DNA of 64,000 nt, from the NCBI GenBank assembly GCA_930367205.1, contig OV884012.1:60223239-60287238 (forward strand). Reading direction: 5' to 3'. Positions 25,030 through 36,507 of the stretch are shown here, piece by piece; position 1 is the stretch's first letter, and every line of letters starts with the position of its first letter. Source of the DNA: Acanthosoma haemorrhoidale (taxonomy: Eukaryota > Arthropoda > Insecta > Hemiptera > Acanthosomatidae). Both the position numbers and the translations under genes were made by a program. Under the pieces are notes generated by a model, which was given only the letters and a program-made list of their open reading frames with translations, ran no database searches and was not told the origin of the DNA.

Positions 25030-25510
25030 TCTATGAGCAGTGGTCACCTCCCGCTGGGCTCCTCATGAATAGTTTCCTAGCGGTGATGCCCATGAACAAC
25101 TACAGCCCCATCTATTGCCGGGCCCTTTGTAGTTCTTAGAGATCCGGTCCGTGCCAGGCTGGCACCCAAGAGAGAACCATATCGAATCATCAGGACTGAC
25201 AACACCGAGGTCAGCACCATTATACGTATCCAACCCCGTGGCGCAACCAGCTCATGCCCTCCGAAGCACACATTCAGAGCTAGCGATCCGCTTCGGATCC
25301 GTGTTTGACAGATGCGGTCGATAGTTCTTGAGAATGTCCTGTATGCGTGTCGAATCCGGTCTGCGGCTACACCTTTGGTAGTGAGTGGGTAAGGCGTTTT
25401 TGCCGTTCCCCCCGACCCGGGCCAAGCTTACCTGGATCGGTGCACCTGCCTCCTTACCACACCCCAGTGGTTCTTTCTTATGATGTAACGGCGTTCGCCA
25501 CGAAATCACC
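25030..25510 (-). other. GC-rich island, open on the minus strand, unassigned
   Basis: This 480-base block is much richer in G and C than its surroundings and has sharp edges. Two overlapping minus-strand frames stay open: one of 85 codons at 25252-25509 and one continuing from about 25430 to 25077, the latter including GGHELVAPRGWIRI and RTGSLRTTKGPAIDGA. Neither has a domain I recognise. Because it abuts element-derived DNA and differs in composition, it is more likely a fragment of an unrecognised retroelement than a host exon. A shift between the two frames could mean a single broken protein. Confidence 0.3.
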
Positions 25511-25762
25511 GTAAAACTTTAGGGCAACGGATCCGTAATATATTATTGAATTACCCTTATTTTGGGTTTAATTGGTAATTGTTTATTTAGACTAAGTAAG
25601 TAATGTCCTAAGTAACAATACCACAAGCGCTTCATGCAGCCTATACTGCCATTCACAAATATATGTGCACTATAGGTTATATAGACTACTGAAGCTGCTA
25701 GTGAATAAGAAACAAAAGCTTGCTGCAAGACAAATAAAAGAAATAATTTAAATTACCCTTTA

Positions 25763-27000
25763 TATAGGGTCTTTCAGTAAGCGCTTTCTATCTTTAAATT
25801 TAAATAAAACAAAATTTGTGTGAGATATCAAAAATTTTTATTCGTTTGATAGGCCTATCAATGCCATTATGTATGGAATATAAAATTGTGCAAATGTCCA
25901 CCGCGGCTTTGCTAAGTGGTACAGAGCCAAAATGTCCAATTTTCCATGACTCTGGCGCGTAAATCAGGCTGAATTTGACTGATGGCATGGGTTATGTTGG
26001 CTTTGAGGACCGCTGTGATTTGTGGCTTATTTGCATGGACCTGCAACTTAAGAAAACAACACAAGAAAAAGTCTAACGGGGTCAAATCGTACGATCTCGG
26101 TGTCCTGTTCACATCACCTCCACATGAGAAGTCCATGCCCTCAAATCGCTCGTGCAGAATGTTTAATGTGACAAGAGCTGTGTGGACGTAGCGCTATCCT
26201 GTTGAAACCACATGTCGTTGGTGTCCATATTATCCAATTCAGTTCAAAAAAAGTTGGTAATCATCGACCTATAGTGCTTGCCGTTGACGGTGATGGATTG
26301 CCGTTCTCAAATAAATATGGACCGATGACGCCGCCAGCTCAAAATCCACACCAAACAGTTACTTTTTCGGGATGCATTGGACGCTCTTGGATCTCATGTG
26401 GATTACTATCGTCCCAAATTCGACAATTTTGTTTGTTGACGTACCCATTCATCCAGAAATGGGCCTCACCGCTGAAGATGATTTTTCGATGAAAATTAGG
26501 GTCAGTTTTTCCAGCTCCTGGGTCACTTAAATTTCGTATGGGTGCAGGCCCAAGTCACGACGTAAAATTTGCCAAGTTGTGGTCTGCGAAAAACCGAGTT
26601 CTTGTGAGCGACGCGAATTATCCTGCACACTCTCACGGACAGCGGCAATGTTTTCGGCAGATATTGCGTTTCGTCGACGTATGGGTGTTGGTTGATTGTT
26701 TACTGAACCAGCGGACTCAAATTTTATCCACCACACTGTGAATAGTCCTCTCGTTAGGACGCTTATGGCGACAGTAAAATGAGCGAAGTGCGTGGAACGT
26801 TGCCGGAACAGAACACCCATATTGACAACAATTTTATCGTTTGCACGTGTTGTTGAACGCTAAATCCATCCATGGTGATTTGGCAAAACAGACTGAATTC
26901 GCAAGATGCAGCTTCCACAATATGGCCACTATCAACTGTCAAAAGTTTGTAAGTCCCCATTGGAAGACGCTTTATTACTACTAATTGATCCGTGGACATA
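25763..27000 (-). mobile_element. dead mariner/Tc1-superfamily transposon copy
   Basis: A transposase pseudogene (25912-26873) occupies most of it. The 3' side (minus strand) reaches AAAGCGCTTACTGAAAGACC at 25767-25786, next to TATATA, which has the look of a mariner-type terminal inverted repeat beside a TA target. No matching inverted repeat is visible beyond the 5' side, where recognisable sequence stops near 27000, so the 5' terminus is lost or too diverged. The right boundary is therefore approximate. Confidence 0.7.
25912..26873 (-). pseudogene. mariner-type transposase, multiply broken
   Basis: The best start is the ATG at 26873 (MDGFSVQQHVQTIKL). Helix-turn-helix DNA-binding sequence follows in shifting frames: RHKRPNERTIHSVV, then NAISAENIAAVRESVQDNSR and WQILRRDLGLHPYEI. 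In the catalytic domain FHRKIIFSGEAHFWMNGYVN, NPHEIQERPMHPEKVTVW, GGVIGPYLF, WFQQD and RSYDLTPLDFF are clear. Known family members have SDEAHF at the first catalytic aspartate; here it is SGEAHF, so that acid is lost. The second (QQD) and third (SYDLTP) aspartates remain, about 36-37 residues apart. There are at least four frameshifts or stops and an internal deletion after QEL. The enzyme would cut and rejoin element ends at TA sites; this copy cannot. Confidence 0.9.
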
Positions 27001-28190
27001 ATAATAATCATTTCTATTTAACTTTTTTAAATTGTTTTATAATATAATTCGAAACTCATGCCTCTTTCAAATACATGTAAGCAAAATAAATATAAATCTA
27101 AATAAAAGAGGTAGAATGAAAATCTACTATATCATATTTAAGGGATCTGGAATAAGAAACGATTTTAAAAAAAATACTTAGTATCATTGTTCAAAATTCC
27201 TTAATTTGATTTTTAATGAAAATTGTCTTTTTGACATCTAGCAATAGCTAAATTTTAATAAAAATAAAAGCTATTTAAATTAGTTAGAACAACAGCAATA
27301 AATATTTGAGTCCCATTCGTGGCTCCAAAATCTTTGTTTTTCTGGAATATTGTAATTTATTGTAGCATAATATATTTAATAATATTTCAATTATTTTGAG
27401 AAAATTAAAATTCTGAACAGTGAATTGATAAATTAAAAAGGCGTTAAGAGTTAAACATATTACTACGTCAGCCCCAATTCGAGATCACCCAAGTACGTCT
27501 TTCTCCAAGTTCCCAAAGGATGGTAACTGTTTGATTCTTTTTTAGGGGTAACTAGATTCTTCCCGTTCTTGACTCATGTTAAAATAATATATTACGTTTT
27601 CACTGGCTACCTTTTTTAAGATACTTGACCATATTCAAGTCAAGTATGTACATCATGCTTCATAGTTAAATTTTTATTTAAAAAAAACAAGATAATTCTT
27701 GAACTTATTCATATGGCTTGAATAAAAATGAGGGATTATTCCAAAAAGTCGACAAAATATTTTTTTTTATTGACAACCAAACTAAAATGAAATATTGAAA
27801 TTAAACAAAATATGTTATATTCCTTTCTCCAACCGACTAAATATTGTTTTTCGATCCTGGCAATAAAACAATGGCGACATTTACGTAATTCCCCATTTCC
27901 GCCATCATAAAGAGTGCGCAATAGATTACACCTGTTGACATTGTTTACATTACACCCAACAACACTTCTAAAATCATCATAAAATATTACATATCTTTTG
28001 TGATTGTTGCGTCAATCGTAACGCTTATACAATTGCTGTAAAGTTCAACTATTATGGAATACAATAATAAGTCATTTTTTCAGAGGCTAAATGCTAACTA
28101 CTTTTATATGACATTGATTTTTTTTTATTTTCTCTCCTTAAACCAGTATTTGTTACTAATAGCAATCACATAATATATTCTTCATTTCAG
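27001..28190. other. no gene seen
   Basis: AT-rich, stops in all frames at short intervals. The right end is the pyrimidine-rich acceptor-like tract of the possible exon at 28191. Confidence 0.45.
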
Positions 28191-28231
28191 GTCAAGGCTT
28201 ATCAGGAATTAGCGAGCAGTGAAGCTTAGAG
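28191..28231 (+). ncRNA. candidate 41-bp non-coding or UTR exon
   Basis: A strong acceptor (TATTCTTCATTTCAG, ending at 28190) and a strong donor (TTAGAG|GTGAGTG, starting at 28232) frame 41 bases. Every frame contains a stop (for example TAG at 28227-28229 and TGA at 28220-28222), so it would be an untranslated first-leader or lncRNA exon, or a poison exon that adds a stop. Both splice signals are closer to consensus than at 3394. There is no transcript evidence in the sequence itself, so this remains a prediction. Confidence 0.35.
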
Positions 28232-28904
28232 GTGAGTGACACAACTTTTATTCAACTATTTAATTATATATATATATACGGAGATGTGCAGCTGGCAAGC
28301 CCCAGTTGGGAGGATAGGAACTGACACCACAACAGTAGCGGACAAAGAGGGCTTTGAGAAAGGACAAGACTGACAGAGGTGTTTTCTCAGTAAAGGCGTG
28401 AGAGTTAGTGTTCTTTCTGACTTAGGAGTCCTGGGCTAGTTCCCACCGGCAAAACAACTTGACAGAGTCGAGGCAAAGCACCCCACCTAAGTAGCCCTGG
28501 ATCCTACCTTCGACACACATAGCTCTGTCTGTCAATCTAGCAACTCGCAGTGTCGAAGGAGAGCGTTTATTAGTCAAATGTATAAGGGCAATTATGCGAG
28601 AGATTTCATGTATGTGCCTGTACATTGGGAAAAGTTATGAAGTTTCTGTAAGTAAAAGTTGAACTGTACTCCTGAACTACCAAGGACACATGAGCAGAAA
28701 CGCAGCCCAATCATGGAGTAATAGCGAAGAATACAATCAAGAAGAAACAAATAACACGTTTAACCTAAGAGAAGAAGATTGCAACCCGTCTTCAGAACTG
28801 CATACTCATCGGTAACAGTAAAAATATTGAGAACAGAATTCAGACTCAAGAAAAAAACAATTTACTATTTCGGAGATAACAAAAACAAAATTATAAGTAA
28901 GAAA
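28232..28904. other. unassigned, moderately GC-rich from 28290 to 28620
   Basis: An (AT)n tract lies at about 28262-28280. The following 330 bases have higher GC and a 67-codon minus-strand frame without recognisable features. No repeat family match. Confidence 0.4.
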
Positions 28905-29040
28905 AAGATAAATTTCGTTATAAAACAGTTTTATTGCCTCTCTACAACTTATAACTTGTACTTTATCGCAATAGCTCTTTCGACAGCTCTAAGCTGTCAT
29001 CTTCATAACTCATCTATAACTATAGTATATTTTATCTAAG
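28905..29040 (-). repeat. repeat family C, inverted copy
   Basis: The minus strand reads TTAGATAAAATATACTATAG, GATGAGTTATGAAGATGACA, GCTTAGAGCTGTCGAAAGAG, then TACAAGTTATAAGTTGTAG, CAATAAAACTG and TTTTATAAC. It mirrors the plus-strand copy at 29095-29240, so the pair forms an imperfect inverted repeat with about 55 bases between the arms. The GACAGC/GCTGTC stem is perfect in this copy, but the C of the CTGAAGA core is lost. Confidence 0.75.
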
Positions 29041-29094
29041 GTAGCTACTTCCACACTCCTCACTTACAGTTAGTTAATAAAATATACTAGTATT

Positions 29095-29245
29095 TTAGAT
29101 CAGTTAAATATCCCACATAACCAATTGGAGATAACTGAAGATGACAGCATAGAGCTGTGGAAAGCGCTATTACATTAAAGAAGAAGTTATAAGTTGTAGA
29201 AAGACAATAAAATTGTTTTATAACTATACCATTCCACAATCCGGC
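29095..29245 (+). repeat. repeat family C with hammerhead-like hairpin
   Basis: Landmarks are GATCAGTTAAATATCCCACA, CCAATTGGAGATAACTGAAG, the hairpin ACAGC-ATAGA-GCTGT (29144-29158) between CTGAAGA (29135-29141) and GAAA (29160-29163), then AAAGACAATAAAATTG and TTTTATAACTATACC. CTGANGA and GAAA on either side of a stem II are the conserved strings of a hammerhead ribozyme core, and such ribozymes are known from Penelope-like elements and retrozymes. I could not find a convincing stem III, cleavage triplet and closing stem I, so activity is not supported. Function otherwise unknown. Confidence 0.7.
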
Positions 29246-29249
29246 AGTA

Positions 29250-29615
29250 ATTGAGATAAAATCCACTCACCACTCAGGACAAGCGCTTGCTAACCTAGGG
29301 TTTGTGTTTTTATACATTCTCCTAGTTATTATTACTTTTAAATATGTACAATTTCAACCATTTAACTGTTTTGTTGACAAATTCATAGCTGCAGCCTTTT
29401 AAAAGTGCTACCACTAATATTTATGTATTTAATCATATTAATATTATTTTTCCCTCTTTTATTTTATTTTATATAATACATGTTTTTTTAGTTTGTTTCT
29501 ACAAATTTTACAAATTCTAGAATTATATTTTTTAGCCTCCATTAGTTTTTTTAATAGGTATACTTTCTTCAGCAATTCTCTTTATTTTGTTTAAAAGCTA
29601 CATTTTATTAACCAT
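29250..29615 (+). mobile_element. LINE family D 3' UTR copy
   Basis: GACAAGCGCTTGCTAACCTA, CATAGCTGCAGCCTTTTAAA and CTACCACTAATATTTATG parallel 5090-5240. The coding end immediately upstream is too decayed to read and runs into the family C copy. The 3' boundary is not clear. Confidence 0.55.
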
Positions 29616-30480
29616 ATAGTTGCCAGACGCCAGATAATGAAGTAGTAACTCATTATTTACATGTAGGAAAATAAATAAACAAAAAACCGAGAGCTAATTT
29701 ATTATTGTACATTATTTTCCCGTGTGATGTATTGTATCTTTTTTGTTGGTCTGTGTTCATTTGTGCATTTCAACTATTATAGGAAACATGGACCCTGTGC
29801 AATGATTTTTTTTTCATTTTTGTTCTATTCTAGAAATATTGGAATTTAATATAAAAATTGCACCCTGCCCTAGTGGGCCTTGGGAAATTATGATCCCTTG
29901 TATGCCACACTTGCAGTTCCTCATTCACACACCACTGATGACCACACATGATTGTCACCATTTTCACACACACCGAAGGAAGATCTGAGTGGATCGGGTC
30001 TGTTATTCTTTGGCAGAACATTTTCCACTTTTCACAGGGCAATATAGGAGTACTCATTAGGAAATTACCCAATGATCGTTTCAAACCAGCTTAAAAAAAT
30101 AATAAGATAAAAATGTTTTGGAGGCGAAACCTAGAAAGCAGCCGATTTTCTTTTTTAATAGGAAGAATTTTTCAAGGATTGAAATAACTGAATTTTCTAG
30201 CTACCCACATTGAATAATTTATTTTATAAGCGCTTTTAGCAATAATCAGCACCTTCTATAGATCTGTAATCAGAAAATCTACGCACAAGACAGATACACT
30301 GGATGGTATACACTCAATTCAGCACATAATGTACATGAGTAATGAATGTTGTTTTAATTTATAATTTGATTTTTCAATGCTGATTTTGACGCACAAAGTA
30401 AACAAAGGTGTTGGATAATAATTCATGTTGTTTATTTATTTATTTTCATAGGTGCATTCTTAATATGCATTTATATCTCT
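29616..30480. other. no assigned gene
   Basis: An 84-codon minus-strand frame at 29830-30084 is somewhat GC-rich and rich in Cys, His and Trp, but I recognise no domain. The rest is AT-rich flank up to the target site of the Jockey insertion. Confidence 0.4.
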
Positions 30481-32838
30481 CATTTTTATGCATACCTCCT
30501 CCTTCATTTATTAGGGGCCCAGTCGATTGGGACCACTTCCACCAGCTTCTTACAGACTCCATTGACCTCAAAGTGTCCCTGAAAACATCCCAAGACCTAG
30601 ATGATGCAGTGCATTCTTTCACTACTCTGGTCCAGAGGTCGGCTTGGGAGGCATCGTCACCCCATCTTCACCCAAAAATCTACAATCATAATCGTTTACC
30701 TCAGCATCTCAAAGACCTAATCCAATCCAAACGCCGTTCCAGAACAGCATGGTAAAGATCCCGACATCCTGCTGATCGCCGCTCATACAATCAGTACTGC
30801 AGATTGGTAAAGTGGCAATTGGCGTCCTTCCGTTCCGATTCCTTCAATTCCCACCTCTCCTCTCTTTCTACCAGGGATAACTCTCTGTGGAATGTAACTA
30901 AAAAAATCCTAAAGTATCATCCTGTTTCACACCCACTCCGTCGTGATGATGGGTCCTGGGCGGCTTCGGATGGGGATTGGTCGGAGGAATTTGCTCTGCA
31001 TCTTACCCATACTTTCACACCTCACCTTTCTCATCAAAACCATACTCATAGCACAACTGTAGAAGATTACCTCACTTCACCTATACCTCTCTCACTTCCA
31101 CCAAAAGCCGTTAACCCCTCTGAGGTCAAATACCTTCTGAAAAACTTACCTTACCGAAAATCCCCTGGATATGATCTTCTTACTCCTCAAATTCTCAAAC
31201 AGCTTCCTCATAAAGCCATAATCTTCCTAACCTACATCTATAATTGCTTTAGCCGAACGACGCACTTTCCTCTCCTCTGGAAACACTCCATTATTGTCCT
31301 ATTCGTCAAACCCGGAAAACCACCCAACAGCGCCTCATCTTACCGTCCAATTAGCCTACTCCCTATCCTCTCAAAAATATTTGAGAAACTCCTCTTAAAA
31401 CGTCTACTTCCAATTGTTGAATCCAAAAACCATTTTCCTATACATCAGTTTGGCTTCCGTCAACAACATTCCACTACTCAACAAGGCCTTCGCGTTGTTG
31501 AACACATTTCCTCAGCCCTTGAATCCAAACAGTATTGCACTGCTGCATTTCTGGACATAACTCAAGCTTTTGACAGGGTTTGGCACGCAGGTTTGCTTTA
31601 CAAGCTCAAAACACATTTACCACAGACCCTTTTTCTAATCCTAAAGTCCTACCTTTCAAACCGCTTCTTCCAAGTCCCCTGTGGTTTAGAATATTCTAAC
31701 TACTATCCCATAAAAGCATGAGTTCCACAGGGCAGCGTCCTGGGTCCCATCCTCAATAACCTATATACCGCTGATGTCCCCTCTACCCCCAATACCTTCT
31801 TGGCAACATTTGCAGATGACACTGCAGTTTTGTCATCCCACTCAGACCCTGATATAGCATCCCAAAACCTTCAAAAACACCTTGATGAGATCGAGTATTG
31901 GTGCAACCAATAGCGAATCAAGGTCAATGAAGGAAAATGTTCCCACATAACCTTTACCCTCTGCCGCAAGTCCTGTCCGCTAGTATTTTTCAATTCGATT
32001 CCTCTCCCCGTGTCTGAGACAGTAAGGTATTTAGGCTTCCATCTCGACAAAAGACTTACATGGAACCCACACACGAGGCTAAAAAGACAAGAACTAAACA
32101 GACGCTTTGGACTACTGTACAGACTACTTCGAAGGACATCTCATCTCTCAATAGAAAATAAACTACTTATTTACAAAGTTATACTTAAGCCAATCTGGAC
32201 ATACGGAATAGAGCTATGGGGGACAGCAAATAAGTCGAACATCAAGCGCATCCAATCCTTTCAATCAAAGGTCCTGAGAACAATAGTAAATGCCCCCTAT
32301 TACGTCACCAACAAAACCCTTCATAATGATCTTAATATACCCTACATTCTTGAACTCATCCCTTCCAAATTCATGAAATTCCATAGTAACCTATCCAACC
32401 ACCCTAATCCCGTAGCACAGTCATTGCACTGCTCCACTCATCCCTATAATCCTCCCCGGAGACTGAAACGGCAGTGGCCTCGTGACCTACTATAAATGCG
32501 CACGGTGGGAGTTCTGGCAATGGCCAGTTTCTCCAATCATGTCCTGAGCGTATGTGGCTCTCGCGCTCTTCGTCAGCCTCCGCTGGCTCGTATCCGGTGA
32601 CGTGGCTGGTGGGGAGCGTGGGGGACTTCCCGAGATTCCGCTTCCTCTTTTGCTTGCGAGGGAGGCAACAACCGTGTGGACTTGGGGGGCCCCTGGGCTG
32701 TTTGTAAATATTGTATGAATGTGCGAACGAATGATGAATTGTAAATATGGTATGAATGAAAACACTTATCTCAAGTAGGCAGATTGTAATTTCATCATAA
32801 TAAAGTTGTTATTGAATTGAAAAAATACATTTTTATGC
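30481..32838 (+). mobile_element. 5'-truncated Jockey-clade LINE with perfect 11-bp TSD
   Basis: The element is 30492-32827. CATTTTTATGC flanks it exactly at 30481-30491 and 32828-32838. It carries most of the ORF2 region (linker, reverse transcriptase, C-terminal domain; stop at 32493-32495) and a 3' UTR ending ATAATAAAG ... GAATTGAAAAAATA. The endonuclease domain and ORF1 are missing, so truncation occurred during target-primed reverse transcription. It is the parent-like copy for the family J tails at 1, 15190, 24015 and 24845. Coding damage is limited to three stops, which makes it the youngest long element in the window. Confidence 0.93.
30492..32495 (+). pseudogene. Jockey ORF2 protein, partial, three in-frame stops
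   Basis: A single frame runs through about 668 codons with stops only at 30753-30755 (TAA), 31719-31721 (TGA) and 31911-31913 (TAG) and no frameshift. Reverse transcriptase blocks appear in order: SPGYDLLTPQILKQLP, YRPISLLPILSKIFEKLL, QFGFRQQHSTTQQ, AFLDITQAFDRVWHAGLL (first catalytic Asp), VPQGSVLGPILNNLYTADVP and FADDTAV (catalytic Asp pair). The C-terminal region has VRYLGFHLDKRLTW, TYGIELWGTA and QSKVLRTIVNAPYYVTNKTL, all typical of Jockey. VPQGSVLGP and FADDTA are diagnostic for this clade. The first stop falls where W, R would be expected in the linker; the second replaces Gly before VPQG; the third replaces Trp after WCNQ. The enzyme would copy its RNA into the genome; this copy cannot. 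Confidence 0.93.
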
Positions 32839-35800
32839 CAAACAATAACAAACCCGAAAAAGACTCAGTTCTCAAACTTTATTCTATTCGTGATAATCCA
32901 TTTTGTTTTAATTTCGCACAGTGCAGTCGACTTCCAAAGTTGCTAAAAAAGCACTTAAAAAGTATTACCTTTAACTAGCCGTCACAAAATTCCCAAACAT
33001 TTATTTTCAAGGGAGCACCTACTTCGTAATCACCTAGTCTTAATCACAGATGGGTCCAATGATGAGTTTAATTTGCACTGAAATGAAGGACGCAGTCAAG
33101 TATGGAGGAGGAGAAACGAACGCTAAAAAAATGCAACCATGCATGCAAGTGAGGTATTACTCGATAGTAATTATCGATTTTTCTAAATTAAATGGAAAAA
33201 CAAAGGTTTTTGTGGAGTGTATATGCTATTGTTTAATAATCTAGTATTAGTCTAAAATAAAATAGAAGTGCTGTACATTTTTTAACATTGTCAATGTGGT
33301 GGGTTTTTTAAATCGTACTATACCGTGAAATGATAACAAAAGGTATATAAACAAGCTATATTATAAAAAATGAAGCAATCAATTAGAAACATTTCTAACA
33401 TTTGACAATGTATAGAAATTGTTCATAATATTTAAATCAAATTGTTTTTGTTCACTTTGGCTGCCCGATAATTGAAATTATAGAGGATTTATGGTACGGT
33501 TGATCAGTACTTTCGTTTTTAGGATATGTTCATGTTTGTTCCGGGATTGTTGATTTTTTATTGTATGTATTATAATTTGTATATTTTCTAGCAGTTTAAT
33601 TTTTTTTTTTTTTTAGGAACATGTTCTAGGCCTCTGGTCCTCTATTGTCTTGCGGTCCTTCCTGTACATGCAGTTTTCCATTTACCGCATTCTATTTTAA
33701 ATACACCAGAGTTCTAAAATGGGTATTGGGTCGTTTCGTTTCAAATTCAAATTAGTTTATTCCCAACATTGCGAAAAATGTACAACTGAAAAATTCTTAA
33801 TTGTAGATATAACCCACAACCAGTCAACCTCAAAATTTTGTTGCTTAATGTAACGTAGTTTGACGGGCATTGTTGGATTTTTTTTTTTACAATGTTACGT
33901 GGAAATGCGCCGAAGGAGTACTAATCAATTAATATTTCAATAAAAATGAAGCTACGGATAATAAGGCTCATTAATGCCTAATGCTTTGAACATATAAAAT
34001 ATTTCCAGCGTTTGTATCATCATATTTTAAAAGGCGGGACCCCCAATTTGACTTAATTTAATTATAACAGGTAAAGAAAGCTCTGAAAGCCCACTACGCC
34101 ATCATCACAGAATATTATATTGTATGTAGTCTAAGATAACATTGTTGCAAAACTAACTTTCTTGCTGAGGCTTCAAATGAGGATCTCATAAGGAATACAT
34201 AAGCATATTTTTGGTCACCCAACCGGCATTACTTGCAGAACTGTAGACATTTTTAAAGTTAGTCCAAGACACTTACTTCATTATAACGGCAAGTCTAATG
34301 CCCACAGACTTAGGATCAGACTTAGGTCAGGTTTTACTTTAGTCTGTCTCTGCTTTGTCTCTAAGCATTTAAATCCTGAACCTTCAAATAGCAGCAAATC
34401 TTCATTTAATTCTTTTAAATTGTATTTAAACAGAAAATACTGTTATTCTAAAAAAATTCGAAGGATTTTCTACTAAGGATAGAGTGTGGTTTAATAAAAC
34501 TTTCATGTAGTTATTTCATCCTCTTGAATGGTTATTATTTAATTTTCCTGTTATCATATTTTTTATTAATATATTTTATTTTATTATATTATATTATTAT
34601 ATTTTTATCTGAAAAAAGTTAAATAAGGTAGCTCTCCTTGAATGTTCCATTTTTTCTGCAAACAGTATCAAATGCATTTTCAACATGAAAAAATATTCCC
34701 AACCACTCGAAAGCCCCAATGTATTTCAGAAAAAATAAAAAATATTACAAATAATAATTTTTAATATACAAAATAATTTCTAAGAACGTAATTCTATCAC
34801 AACTAGGACGTATCTGTTTATTTTAATGTGAAATTGTCATTTCTTGTGCTTTTCTTTAAGTAACTATGTAACAATAAAACTTTCAACAAGGCACAATTTA
34901 CTTAGCAGTTAGCAAATTTCCATCACAAAGGAGTCTAGCCATTGTCATCTGCCGTTCAAGAGCAGAGTCACGTATGTTTTAGGAGCGTGACCTCACTGGA
35001 ACAGAATAGCAGAGGCCCACTGGTAATGAATTTCCACAATTACCTTGTTAATAAATTGTTATTCAATGGGGTAGTGCAGTTAGTCCCAACCTACCAAACG
35101 GATATTTAGATAACAAAATTCGAGTAAAAGTTTATGTTCTGGCGAAAATCATTTTATGATCAAATAAATTTTTAATGACTATTTATTTGCTTTGAATGAA
35201 TATAGCACTGAATTCAGAAGTGGAACCTGTAAATTTCATGTCTTTAGGCCAGACAGAAGATTTGAAATCACTGAAGAAACTGACATTACCAAAACACTAT
35301 AAAAAAAAAAAGAAGTCAACCATTGGTTAATAATTATATTCCAGGTTTCATTTCACATAAAATGCCTTCCTATTTTGAAACTAATAAATCATTCCGAGAA
35401 TACTAGATAGAATATGTGTGTAAGTGCTGTTTTTTTGTATTGTTATATTATTTTATATTATAATAATATATAATGTAATGAGTAATTACCAATTCCCAGT
35501 TAATGGAATGTACTAAACAAAAAGATTCCATTTATAATGATAGTTGATGAACAATTATCATCTATTTGCACCAATGGCATGGAGTATTTCGTCTTTGATT
35601 GATTAATTTCCAGTGTGCATTTTTTTCGTTCTCGAGGAAGGAAGATTAAATGCTATAGCAGTTCTAAACTCTCCAAAGAATTCCTATTTAGAAAAGACTC
35701 CAATAAAGAGAGAAGTAAAGAGGATGTTTGTTTCATTTCAGCTTAAAGACAAGATTAAATGTACACCAAGGGAATGGATTTATTACAAATTATATCCTTG

Positions 35801-36357
35801 AAGAAGAGATTTTAAGTATATTTTAAACAGAGTTTCTTAATAATACAAACCATAATCTCTATGATAATCATACAATTATAAAAAAAAAAGCCAATAAAAT
35901 TTAAATCTAACAACCTTAAGTAAAGTAAAATTTTACTAAGCAAGAGTGAAATTCATTCCTTTCCAACACTATTGATTGCTAATTAAATGGGTGTTAGCAC
36001 TATCGCAAACTATTACAAGAACTTTATCAAAATTTTTTTACCACATAAAGGAATTCATTTTGTGATTGCGATAAATATATAATATTATTATCACACGTGA
36101 TGATTTTTTTATTATTTTGAATAAGTGAATTTCCCGTTCTTTAGTATATTACACGTAACTTTGAATCGAATGACTGTTATCACGGGTTGTACAGACAGTA
36201 TACTATTATTTTTTTTCTTTAATAATTGATAGTAACTAATGGATGTGAATGAGATATAAAGCCTCAATGACATGACGGTATGAGGGCCAACGATATCCAG
36301 GGACACCATTCATATTCTCATAATTGTATTATACGATACGACCGGCAGTTGTCCTAA
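32839..36357. other. 3.5 kb without a recognised gene
   Basis: AT-rich, with T runs at about 33600-33615 and 33880. An acceptor fused to a donor-like string, ATTATAACAG|GTAAAG at 34061-34076, resembles a weak recursive splice site but its pyrimidine tract is poor. Frames are short and unremarkable. Confidence 0.45.
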
Positions 36358-36507
36358 TGCATAAGATGCGCTTGAATAGGGATCTGTATAGGCCCTTTTA
36401 CACGAATAAATTTTTTGATCAATTGAGTTTGATCAAGTTTTTGATCAAAAAAACGTATTCGTGTAAAAGGGCCTATACAGATCTCTATTCCAGCGTCTCT
36501 TATGAGA
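36358..36507. repeat. fold-back element with ~60-base inverted arms
   Basis: The left arm (36358-36422) and right arm (36441-36507) are reverse complements over most of their length: GATCTGTATAGGCCCTTTTA and CACGAATA on the left, TATTCGTG and TAAAAGGGCCTATACAGATC on the right, with only a few mismatches. Inside, TTGATCAA occurs at both loop borders and GATCAA recurs between them. The outer ends keep pairing weakly (CATAAGATGCG with CGTCTCTTATG). It is a non-coding DNA element of the MITE or fold-back type, or the remnant of a head-to-head insertion. A plus-strand frame that crosses it is not a gene. Confidence 0.8.

Noticed and set aside
29135..29215. A complete hammerhead ribozyme in family C
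   Set aside because: Core strings and stem II are present but no stem III, NUH triplet and closing stem I could be paired.
34061..34076. AACAG|GTAAAG as a recursive splice site
   Set aside because: The preceding sequence is not pyrimidine-rich and the donor is weak.
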